A stretch of 64,000 nt of DNA, from the NCBI GenBank assembly GCA_035276475.1, contig DATELQ010000151.1, positions 19,585 through 83,584 on the forward strand, read 5' to 3'. The translations under genes were made by a program, and so were the position numbers. Shown in pieces: positions 42,931 through 50,953 of the stretch; the stretch's first letter is position 1, and the number at the start of each line of letters is the position of its first letter. The notes below the pieces were generated by a model, which saw nothing but the letters and a program-made list of their open reading frames with translations, had not been told where the DNA came from and searched no databases. This stretch comes from DATDFB01 sp035276475 (lineage in GTDB: Bacteria > Acidobacteriota > Thermoanaerobaculia > Gp7-AA8).

Positions 42931-44111
42931 TCGTCGCGCACCTTGAGCTCGTCGAACAGCGCGTCGATCGACTTCATCAGCGGGCCCTTCGCCAGCGACG
43001 GCGTGCGGCGCGTGAGCGCGGTCGCGAGCGACTGCAGGGCCAGGGCGATCTGCTCGGCGCTCTGCACGTCGGAGCGGAGGACGAAGTCGCGCTCGCCGGC
43101 GACGGTGCGGATCATGGCCCGCACCTCGCGCTCGCTCCAGCGCCGATCGTCGATGCGCGGGATCTCCGCTTCGAGCAGCTTGCGCGCGTCCTCGGCTGCG
43201 GCGGCGACGCCGGCGGGGTCGTTCATTTTCGCTACGCGTGCGGCTACCGTGGCGATGGCGTTGTCGAGCGCGGCGCCGTGAGGGACGATGAGGCGCGTCA
43301 CCGCCCAGCGCTGCGGGCTCCAGGCCGGCAGGCCGGCGCGGCCGGACCAGCCGCGCTCCTGGCGCGCGGTGTTGCCGCGCAGGGCGTGGTGGCAGTTGGT
43401 GCAGCTCATGTCGGAGAACTCCGGCCACTTCTCGCCGCGCGCGTGGCGGGCCAGGTTGTTGAGCGCGTCGCGGAGGCCCATGGCCTGCCCCACCGCCCAC
43501 GCCCGCACGCCGTGCGTGTCGTTCGGGTTCCAGTGCGACGGCATGTTCTCCGTGTAGTTGTCGAGCTCGAAGGCGAGAATCGGATGCCCCGAGGCGATCA
43601 GCTCGTGGTCCACCTGGCGGTCGGCCGCGCCGATGTGGCAGCGGTCGCACGTGTGCGCGCGAACGCGGAGGTCGCGCAGGTCTGTCATCCCGTGCTGCAC
43701 CGACTGCGCGTGCGTCCACCCCTCCTGCACGTGCTCGGCGCGCCAGCCGCCGGCGGGGCCGTGGCAGGCCTCGCATTGAATGCCGTCCTCGAGGTCGATG
43801 CGGCCGGAGACGAGCTCCTTCGGCACGTTCGTGGAGTGGCAGTCGAGGCAGACCTTCTCCTGATACGGCTTCGCCTTCAGATGCATGTTCTTCACGATGC
43901 GCGCGGAGAGGGGGTTGAACAGCACGTTGTAGGCGGTAGCGTGGCGGTCGCTGTGCAGCCAGGTGTAGTACTCGTTCTGGCGGATGCGCTGGGCGTTGAG
44001 CGGAACGGTCGAGCCGTGGCAGCCGGAGTTCACGCAGCTCGCCACGCCGACGTACGTTTGCGCGCGCGCCGACGCGGCAGCGAAAAGCAGAGCGAGGGCG
44101 ACACGTCTCAT
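42876..44111 (-). CDS. Pentaheme cytochrome c (cytochrome c554-like)
   Basis: Periplasmic or outer-membrane multiheme protein of 411 aa. A signal peptide (MRRVALALLFAAASARA) is followed by five heme motifs: an atypical CX4CH (CVNSGCH, ~26-32), then CLDCH, CEACH, CDRCH and CTNCH. The segment TYVGVASCVNSGCHGS...YYTWLHSDRHATAYN is like the cytochrome c554/HAO-fold start. The C-terminal ~150 residues are helical and heme-free. It is the last gene of the eight-gene electron-transfer operon, coupled to the decaheme gene by ATGA. A terminal electron carrier or small reductase are both possible. Confidence 0.9.
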   Translation of the reverse strand: MRRVALALLFAAASARAQTYVGVASCVNSGCHGSTVPLNAQRIRQNEYYTWLHSDRHATAYNVLFNPLSARIVKNMHLKAKPYQEKVCLDCHSTNVPKELVSGRIDLEDGIQCEACHGPAGGWRAEHVQEGWTHAQSVQHGMTDLRDLRVRAHTCDRCHIGAADRQVDHELIASGHPILAFELDNYTENMPSHWNPNDTHGVRAWAVGQAMGLRDALNNLARHARGEKWPEFSDMSCTNCHHALRGNTARQERGWSGRAGLPAWSPQRWAVTRLIVPHGAALDNAIATVAARVAKMNDPAGVAAAAEDARKLLEAEIPRIDDRRWSEREVRAMIRTVAGERDFVLRSDVQSAEQIALALQSLATALTRRTPSLAKGPLMKSIDALFDELKVRDDYDASRFAEKLAAVRNAV

Positions 44112-47100
44112 GGATTCACCTCGTACAGCTTCCCGTCGCGCAGATAGAGCCGCTGCATCTCCGGGAGCGTCATCGGCCGCGCGCCGACGCGGTTGAAGAT
44201 CGAGACCTGGTTGCCGCTCTCGTCGACGGCGCGGTCGCGGTCGAGCCCCTTCGACACCGCCAGCGCGGCCCCGCGCGTCTTGCGCCAGGCGATGAGGCGC
44301 GGCGCCGGGCGGGGGCTGAACCCGGCGTACGCCGGCGTCCACTCGGGCGAGAGGAGCTGCACGACCTTGAAGCCGTACTTGCCGTCCGCGACGTAGGCGA
44401 ACGTCGAGGCGTTCGTCGATGCGACTTTCACGTCGTTCGTGTCCTTGCACTCGCCGAAGACTTGGTCGATCCGCGGCGACTCCGGCTTTTCGACGTCGAC
44501 GATGACGATCCCCTGCGCGCCGCCGCCGACGTACGCGTACGTCCGCGCAACGTAGACGCTGCGCGCATCGGCGATCGGCAGCGTGGCCGCGAGGCGCGGA
44601 CGGGCCGGATCGGTGACGTCGATCGAGTGCAGCCCGCGTTTGCCGGTGACGAAGGCATAGCGGAACTGCACGCCGATGCCCGTCACCCCTTCGAGCGGAA
44701 TCGTGGCGACGAGGCGCGGCTCGAGCGGCTTGTCGACGTCGACGATCTGCACGCCGCGCTCGCCCCCGACGTAGACCCACCGCCCGGCCACGGCGATGGC
44801 GTGCGCGCCGGTGAGCGCGCCGTTCGGATTGAACGTCACGGCGCGCTGGAGGAAGTTGTTCGACGGGATGCCGTCGGAGAGCGTCGTGACGTCGACGAGG
44901 ATCAGCCCCTCCTCGCGGTCGGCGATGTACGCGTACTTGTAGAGCGGATGGATCGGCTGCTCCTGGTTCTCGGGGAGGAACTGCGTCTTGCGGTCGGGCG
45001 CCATCGGCATCGTCGTCGGCAGCGCCACCGCCGCGGCGAACTTCGTCTTCACGTACGTCCGCTGGCCGAGCGGCGAGACGGGCGCCGAGGTGATGCGCTC
45101 GGAGAAGTCTTTGTTGTCGATGTTGGCGACGTCGTAAACCGCGAAGCCCTCCTCGCCGTTCGCGGTGTAGACCCACTCGCCGCGCATCTGGATGCTGCGC
45201 GCCTCGCCGTGGTGCGCGTGCGCCTCGAGCAGCTCCATCCCGCGCTTCTGGTGCGCGGCGTAGAAGTCGGGGTAGACGATTTTCTGCAGCGACGAGCCGA
45301 TGACCGCCTGCGGCTCGTCCCACTCCGTCACGGTGATGCCCTCGAAGCCGTTCCCCTCGGCCACCCAGGCGTAGCGGCCGACGAAGTTGACGAAGTTCGT
45401 CCCCTGCAACAGGAGCTGGGCCATCCAGGCGTTGTTGTCGTTCGCCTTCGTCACGTGGCACGAGCCGCAACCCTGCGTCTCGCGGGCGCGCACGGTGTGC
45501 GGCACGTGCGGGTTGAAGGCCTGCGAGCTGTAGCCCGCCGCGGAGATCGGCGGCTGCTGGATGTAGATGCGGTCGCGCAACGCGTTCGTCGACGACAGCA
45601 CGAGCGCGCTCGACGAGCGCACCGGCGCGATCTTGTGTCCCTTCGTCGTGCCGTTGACGCCGAGCATGAAGGCGTCGGTGCGGATGACCTGCGGGTTGTA
45701 CGACGCGTAGTTGCGCGTCGTGAGCCCCTCGTAGTGGTTCATCTCCGTCTTCTGGTTCTGTTCCTGCGGCAGGTGGCAGCCGCTGCACGACGTCATCCAC
45801 GACATATGGCAGGCGTAGCACGTCATCTTGTCGCTGTTGTGAATCGTCTTGGCGATCTTCGACTTCTCGCTGTAGTGCGCATTGCCGGGCGTGACGGAGT
45901 CCTTCACCTGCGCGACTTCCCACTCGAGGCTCGGGTCGAGCATCGAGCGCTGCATCAGCTTCCCGTCGACCCAGGCGAAGCGCCGCCGCCCGCCCGGCGT
46001 CGTCCCCATCGTCAGGTCCGTGCCGCCCGGCGGCGCCGCCGGTCCGCTCGTGCGCAGCGTGGCGTAGCGGTCGACGGTGCCGTGGCAGTCTTCGCAGCCG
46101 ATCTCGATGGTGTTGCCGTACTCCGCGTAGAGCTGACCGTTGCCGTGCTCGTCCTGCGAGAAGTGGCAGTCGGCGCAGTGCATGCCTTTGTCGAGATGGA
46201 TGTCGCGGAGTTGCACGGCATTTTTGAAATCGCCGAACGGAACGACGCGGTCGTTCGCGTCGAGCAGATTGCCGTGGCGGTCGCGTTTGTAGACCGCCAT
46301 GAAGTTCCAGCCGTGGCCGTGGTAGTCGGCGAACTGCGTGTTCTTGGCCTGGGCGTTGAGCGCCGTCACGTTCTCGAGGAACTTCGGGTCGTTCCACAGC
46401 CCTCGGGTCACCGCCCCCTCCGGATTCGCGGTAAGCGCCGCGCGCTTCTCCGCCTCCGTCGGATAACGTTGCTGCTTCGGCCAGAGGAGCGCACCGTCGG
46501 TCTCGTAGTCCCACATCGTGTATCCGAGGTACGTGTTGACGAAGGAGTTGGGCTGGTGCATGTGGCACGACATGCACTGGCTCGTCGGCACGGCGCGCGT
46601 GAACTGGTGGCGGATCGGATGGCCGCTCTCGTTCTTCGGAATCGCCGCGTCGGCGGTGAAGGACTTGCCGCCGTTGCCGTACTGCGCATACGCGCCGCTG
46701 TTGGCCGGATCGCGGTCGTTGGCGTAGACGACGTGGCAGGCGCTGCAGCCGGACGAGCGGTAGTCGCCCGGATGATCGTTCGTGCCGAGGAAGGAGAGGT
46801 GCGGATCGTTGAGCCGCGTCTTCATCAGGTTGATGAGGCCGGGCGTGATGCGCAGTCCTGTTCCGCGGCCGCGGTTGCCGAGGCGGATGTCGGGACGGCC
46901 TGCTTCGTCTTCGCCTTTCGGATTGCCGATCTCCGGCGGGATGGTGTTGTTCGCGATGCCGCCGCGCTCGAAGGCGCGGAAGTACTCGCCCGGCTGCGTG
47001 ATCTCCCAGTTCGGCGGCGGGACGAGGAGCGGCAGCGCCCCCTTGGCGATCTGGTCTGCTGTTGGCGGCGTGGCCGGCTTCAGCGCCTGGGCGTTGCCGG

Positions 47101-47548
47101 CGCGGTCGTAGCTCTCGCCGAGGAGGCCGGGCTTGCGGCTGACGATACCGTTCGCGTAGGCGACGGCTTCCCAGAAGACGGCGGCGGTCGTCATGGTGCT
47201 GCGCGGCACGGCGTTGACCTGCGACGGATGGCAGCGCCCGCACGCCTCGGACGCGACGCGCAGGTCGCCGGGGTTGATGAAGCGGACGAACTCGGGTGAC
47301 TCGCGGAGGAGCGCGGTGTAGGTGCGGGGCGGATTGGCCGAGGTCTTCCAGAGTTCGGCGTTGCGCGGCTGGACGTGCGCGAGCGCCTTGTCTTTGGTGA
47401 TTCCGTTGCCGCCGTGGCAGTCGGTGCACGTCAACTGCACGACGGCCGAGGAGTGCATCGGCTCGATGCCGTTGTGGCAGGAGAGGCAGCCCTCGTCCGG
47501 CGCGTGCGTCATCGACAACGATGCGAGAAATGCCAATACGAGTCGCAT
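44108..47548 (-). CDS. Decaheme cytochrome c fused to LVIVD-repeat beta-propeller
   Basis: Exported protein of 1146 aa. A short signal peptide (ending SMTHA) is followed by ten CxxCH sites spread over ~20-690: CLSCH, CTDCH, CGRCH, CSACH, CMSCH, CADCH, CEDCH, CYACH, CSGCH and CGSCH. The C-terminal ~400 residues are LVIVD-type repeats (YVGGERGVQIVDVDKPLEPRLVATI and similar), which form a propeller found on cell-surface proteins. This combination suits an extracellular or outer-membrane cytochrome that presents hemes to external partners. It is followed by the pentaheme gene (ATGA) and preceded one base away by the outer-membrane barrel gene. Confidence 0.93.
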   Translation of the reverse strand: MRLVLAFLASLSMTHAPDEGCLSCHNGIEPMHSSAVVQLTCTDCHGGNGITKDKALAHVQPRNAELWKTSANPPRTYTALLRESPEFVRFINPGDLRVASEACGRCHPSQVNAVPRSTMTTAAVFWEAVAYANGIVSRKPGLLGESYDRAGNAQALKPATPPTADQIAKGALPLLVPPPNWEITQPGEYFRAFERGGIANNTIPPEIGNPKGEDEAGRPDIRLGNRGRGTGLRITPGLINLMKTRLNDPHLSFLGTNDHPGDYRSSGCSACHVVYANDRDPANSGAYAQYGNGGKSFTADAAIPKNESGHPIRHQFTRAVPTSQCMSCHMHQPNSFVNTYLGYTMWDYETDGALLWPKQQRYPTEAEKRAALTANPEGAVTRGLWNDPKFLENVTALNAQAKNTQFADYHGHGWNFMAVYKRDRHGNLLDANDRVVPFGDFKNAVQLRDIHLDKGMHCADCHFSQDEHGNGQLYAEYGNTIEIGCEDCHGTVDRYATLRTSGPAAPPGGTDLTMGTTPGGRRRFAWVDGKLMQRSMLDPSLEWEVAQVKDSVTPGNAHYSEKSKIAKTIHNSDKMTCYACHMSWMTSCSGCHLPQEQNQKTEMNHYEGLTTRNYASYNPQVIRTDAFMLGVNGTTKGHKIAPVRSSSALVLSSTNALRDRIYIQQPPISAAGYSSQAFNPHVPHTVRARETQGCGSCHVTKANDNNAWMAQLLLQGTNFVNFVGRYAWVAEGNGFEGITVTEWDEPQAVIGSSLQKIVYPDFYAAHQKRGMELLEAHAHHGEARSIQMRGEWVYTANGEEGFAVYDVANIDNKDFSERITSAPVSPLGQRTYVKTKFAAAVALPTTMPMAPDRKTQFLPENQEQPIHPLYKYAYIADREEGLILVDVTTLSDGIPSNNFLQRAVTFNPNGALTGAHAIAVAGRWVYVGGERGVQIVDVDKPLEPRLVATIPLEGVTGIGVQFRYAFVTGKRGLHSIDVTDPARPRLAATLPIADARSVYVARTYAYVGGGAQGIVIVDVEKPESPRIDQVFGECKDTNDVKVASTNASTFAYVADGKYGFKVVQLLSPEWTPAYAGFSPRPAPRLIAWRKTRGAALAVSKGLDRDRAVDESGNQVSIFNRVGARPMTLPEMQRLYLRDGKLYEVNP

Positions 47549-47549
47549 G

Positions 47550-49466
47550 TCAGAAAGTCAGAATCGCATTCGCAAACACGTGGTAGAGCGTCTTGCCGCG
47601 CTCGTAGATGTCCCGGAATCCCGCCCCCGGCTTGAACCCCGCGGCGCCGCCGGCGATGACGACGTTCTGGTTGAGGAACGGCCGCCAGCGCACGCCGATG
47701 GAGACGTCGGTGCCGAGGGTGCGGTGGATGTCGCCCTGGAACAGCACTGCTTCGATCGGCGCCGTGTTACCGAGCCGGATGTAGTTGATTGTGAAGATCG
47801 ATTTGAGGCGCGGCGTGACGTCGACGTCGACGCCGGCCGTGGCGATCTGCACGCCGGGGTTGACGTAGTTCGGCTGCCCCTCGTCTTTGCTGCTGCGCAG
47901 ATCGGGCAGGAGACTCCCGCGCTCGACGAGCGAGACGCCGGTGCCGGCGAGCCGGATACCGAGGCGGTTGAAGAAGGAGAAGCCGCCGCCGGCGAAGTTC
48001 GGCGCCTCGAAGATCGCGGAGAAGCCGCGCGCGGTGCGGTCGCGCGGATCGCTGTCGCCGCTCGCCCAGAAGAATCCGAGTCGCGGGCGGAGCCAGTCGC
48101 GGTCGTACGAGACCTCGAGCGCGGCCATGCCGGCGCGGACCTTCACGCTGTCGCCGGCGCGGAGCTGCGGATCGGGGCCGGCGATCGGATTGAGCGAGTC
48201 GTGGCCGAAGACGAAGTAGGCGGCGTGGTCGACGTTGAAGCGGCCAACGTGTCCGAGGCCGGCCTCGCCGAGGTAGACGGTGCGGATCTCGTGCGGCGTG
48301 AAGTCGCCGATCGGCGCGGGGCGGACCAGGACGCCGTTGCGGTCGTAGTGGAAGCTGGCGTCATCGCGCAGGTAGTGGATGCTGAACTGCTGGGTGTAGC
48401 CATGGACGAGGAAGTCCTGCGCGTAGGCGTTGGCGAGGAAGACCTTCTGCCCGCGCAGCTCGTTGATGGTGTTGAGGCCGGAGTTCGTGTCCTTCTCCAG
48501 CCGGTCGAAGATCGCGACGTTGTACTGATAGCGGTTGCTCGCGTAGTTGCCGAAGAGGCGCACGCCGAGGTTCGTGTCGGTGAAGAGAAAGCCGCGGAAG
48601 TCGGAGTTGAAGGGCTGCGAGCCGACACGGACGGAGACGAAGTCGTAGTTGGTTGTGAGGTCGCGCAGCTTGCGCTCGTAGAAGAGCTCCTGCAGCGCGA
48701 GGTGGCCGTCGTTGCGCACGGTGCCGTCGCGCACGTCGGGCTTGACGATCCCCTGCTCGGCGACGTGGAGGCGGTTGAAGTTCGCGATGAGCGTCGCCTT
48801 GATGCGCTGGCGCACCGGCTGGAACGCGGTGAGGCCCTGAAAGAGGTCGAAGGAGAGGGCGACGTTCTGCGAGAAGAGGCTCTGGTTGTCCTTGCCGAAG
48901 AAGCCGATGCTCCCCGGCTCGGTCGCGGAGACGCCCGAGGGCGTCGGCAGCGTGCGCGACTCCGCGAGGGTGTCGCTGACGCCGGTGAAGACGAAGAAGG
49001 TGTCGTTGCCGCGGATCGGAAAGTCGCCCTTGAGGATGTTCTTGTTGTACGGGTCGAGCCAGCGGTGCTTCGGATTCTCGTCGAGCTCGTACGGCGGCGG
49101 GGCGATGCGCCACCGATCGGTCATCTCCATCGCCGTCTCGGGGAGCAGCGTCTCGACGTTGCCGTAGCGCGGCGGCGCCTCGGCGAACGGCGATTGCCGC
49201 TGCAAGGTGCCTTGCAGTTGCACGCGGAGGAGCGTCGTCGTGGTCGTGCCGCCCGTGGTGATGCGGACGTCGTACGTGCCGGTCTTGAGCGGCGCGGTCC
49301 AGAGGAGCGACCAGTGGCCGCTCGCGTCGGCGGCGGTGTCGGCGGCGACTCCTTCGATTTCAACGTGCACGCGCGCGTTCGCCGCGGCGGTGCCGGGGAG
49401 GGTAAAGGGGATGGTGTCGGTGAAGATCGCCGTCTGCGCGAGCACGACGACGAGCAGCCACGTCAC
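47550..49466 (-). CDS. Outer-membrane beta-barrel protein (putative porin partner of multiheme cytochromes)
   Basis: Protein of 638 aa with a short signal (MTWLLVVVLAQTA) and an Ig-like domain (~15-90, GTYDVRITTGGTTTTTLLRVQL). After a linker, ~480 residues show alternating hydrophobic and aromatic beta strands ending in a C-terminal aromatic (FANAILTF), the usual barrel-insertion signal. No CxxCH is present. Its location between periplasmic and surface decaheme genes suggests a porin-cytochrome conduit role like MtrB, but homology to MtrB is not evident by eye. The start is GTG at 49466, fixed by overlap with the upstream gene. It also resembles outer-membrane proteins of unknown role. Confidence 0.8.
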   Translation of the reverse strand: MTWLLVVVLAQTAIFTDTIPFTLPGTAAANARVHVEIEGVAADTAADASGHWSLLWTAPLKTGTYDVRITTGGTTTTTLLRVQLQGTLQRQSPFAEAPPRYGNVETLLPETAMEMTDRWRIAPPPYELDENPKHRWLDPYNKNILKGDFPIRGNDTFFVFTGVSDTLAESRTLPTPSGVSATEPGSIGFFGKDNQSLFSQNVALSFDLFQGLTAFQPVRQRIKATLIANFNRLHVAEQGIVKPDVRDGTVRNDGHLALQELFYERKLRDLTTNYDFVSVRVGSQPFNSDFRGFLFTDTNLGVRLFGNYASNRYQYNVAIFDRLEKDTNSGLNTINELRGQKVFLANAYAQDFLVHGYTQQFSIHYLRDDASFHYDRNGVLVRPAPIGDFTPHEIRTVYLGEAGLGHVGRFNVDHAAYFVFGHDSLNPIAGPDPQLRAGDSVKVRAGMAALEVSYDRDWLRPRLGFFWASGDSDPRDRTARGFSAIFEAPNFAGGGFSFFNRLGIRLAGTGVSLVERGSLLPDLRSSKDEGQPNYVNPGVQIATAGVDVDVTPRLKSIFTINYIRLGNTAPIEAVLFQGDIHRTLGTDVSIGVRWRPFLNQNVVIAGGAAGFKPGAGFRDIYERGKTLYHVFANAILTF

Positions 49467-50953
49467 TCCGTCACCCCCTCCGGATGCCGCGGGAACTTGA
49501 ACATCGGCAGCCGCGCGCCGCCGACTTTGAGCCGGTCCGCCCACTTGTCGCGCGGCGGCAGCAGATCGCCCGCCGCCCCCACAGTCACGTAGTCGTCCTG
49601 CTCGATGCCGTCGCCGCTGACGCCGAGGCCGCCGACGAGCGCGTTGCCGCGCACGAGCGGCGACGAGCCGGCGAAGAAGGTGATGCCGGCACCGCCGAGG
49701 CAGGGCGTGGCGAGGTTCTGTAGAAACAGCGAGAACCACGGGCCGGGCGGCGACTCGATGCCCGGCGGGTAGAGCGGCTGCGCGCCGAAGCCGACGGTGC
49801 GCGACGTCACGAACGTTCCGGCCGGCAGCGGCGCGAAGTTGTTGCCGAAGGCGGCCATGTTCTTCGCCTTCGAGACGGAGACGTCGATGGAGAAGACCGT
49901 CGCGTCGGGCATGCGGAAGAGCGCGAGGATGGTCCCGTCGACGTCGGCGACGGCGATGACCATGCGCGTGTAGCGGTTGAGCGGTAGGCGGATGATGGCG
50001 CGCGTCCGCTTCGCCGTGGCGACAGCGCGCTGCACGATGGCGTCGACGTCCGCGGCCGACAACGCACTACCGCCGATGGGCCCGACGAGGTAGCCGTCGG
50101 GCGCGCAGCCGCCGTTCGTTGGTGCAAGGATGTAGTTTGTCGTGTCGAACGGCGTTGCGTCCGCCGCGGTGCCCTCGGGCTGCTCGAGTCCATTCGCGTC
50201 GGCGCGCAGTCTTTTGTCGGCGCCCAGGAACGGCAGGCGGATACCGTCGATGAAGACGTTCCCCGGCTCCGGCAGCGGGAACTGCGGCAGCGGCGCGAAG
50301 CCGGGGGCGAATGCGCCGGTCGCGGCGGCGAACTCAGCGAGGTTGCTGTCGCCGCCGCTGTCGATCGCGCCGACGCCGCCGACGAGGTTCCCAGCGCGAT
50401 ACACCGGAATCCCGCCGGCGTTCACCTGCACCGGCTCATCGTCCGGCTGCACTTTTCCCGTGACGATGCCGGGGCCGCAGCCGCTCGCGTCGGCCGCATT
50501 GCACGGCTTGTCGTTCAAGATCCCGTCGAGCGAGCGCGCGCGCGGCACGAATTGGCCGGGGTTCCAGACGACGCCGAAGTCGCAACCGCGGTTCGACTGC
50601 TCGATGCCGTAGAGCGCCGCGACGGGCGCGTTCTTCACGCCCGGCGGAAAATGCACGCCGCTGATGAAGCGCACGGTGCGCGACGACAGCGGGGCCATGT
50701 TGTTGCTGAAGAGCGCCGCGGTGCGCGCGACGCCGATGCCTTGATCATCGTCGGCAGCCGGGGCGCCGGCCTTGCGGTAGACGGCGAGCGGGAGGCCGGT
50801 GCGGTCGACGACGGCGATGGTCATCGCGCGGTTCAGCGACGCCGCCGCCGCGCGCACGATGCCATCGACCTCGGCCGCAGTGAGCGGTGTGCAGTCCTGT
50901 GCGTGCGCGGCGGTCGCCAGGAACGCCAACAGCAGACATGCCGGCACTCTCAT
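49463..50953 (-). CDS. Secreted GlcG/HbpS-like domain protein (duplicated)
   Basis: Exported protein of 496 aa with a signal peptide (MRVPACLLLAFLATAAHA). Two related domains resembling the heme-binding GlcG/HbpS fold are seen at ~22-190 and ~300-450: LTAAEVDGIVRAAAASLNRAMTIAVVDRTG and LSAADVDAIVQRAVATAKRTRAIIRLPL, each followed by VADVDG/VVDRTG and a GNxLVGGxG element near the end. HbpS proteins bind heme or iron, which would suit a heme-rich operon, but other GlcG-like proteins act differently. The start overlaps the upstream FHA-cytochrome stop by ATGA, so it belongs to this operon. Confidence 0.82.
   Translation of the reverse strand: MRVPACLLLAFLATAAHAQDCTPLTAAEVDGIVRAAAASLNRAMTIAVVDRTGLPLAVYRKAGAPAADDDQGIGVARTAALFSNNMAPLSSRTVRFISGVHFPPGVKNAPVAALYGIEQSNRGCDFGVVWNPGQFVPRARSLDGILNDKPCNAADASGCGPGIVTGKVQPDDEPVQVNAGGIPVYRAGNLVGGVGAIDSGGDSNLAEFAAATGAFAPGFAPLPQFPLPEPGNVFIDGIRLPFLGADKRLRADANGLEQPEGTAADATPFDTTNYILAPTNGGCAPDGYLVGPIGGSALSAADVDAIVQRAVATAKRTRAIIRLPLNRYTRMVIAVADVDGTILALFRMPDATVFSIDVSVSKAKNMAAFGNNFAPLPAGTFVTSRTVGFGAQPLYPPGIESPPGPWFSLFLQNLATPCLGGAGITFFAGSSPLVRGNALVGGLGVSGDGIEQDDYVTVGAAGDLLPPRDKWADRLKVGGARLPMFKFPRHPEGVTE

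Noticed and set aside
44112..47429. Long minus frame joined in phase to the pentaheme cytochrome
   Set aside because: It is Arg-rich shadow sequence antiparallel in content to the decaheme gene. The signal peptide and ATG at 44111 mark the real start.
47550..49466. Firm naming as MtrB
   Set aside because: Barrel character and context fit, but no diagnostic MtrB motif is visible. It is kept as a putative porin partner.
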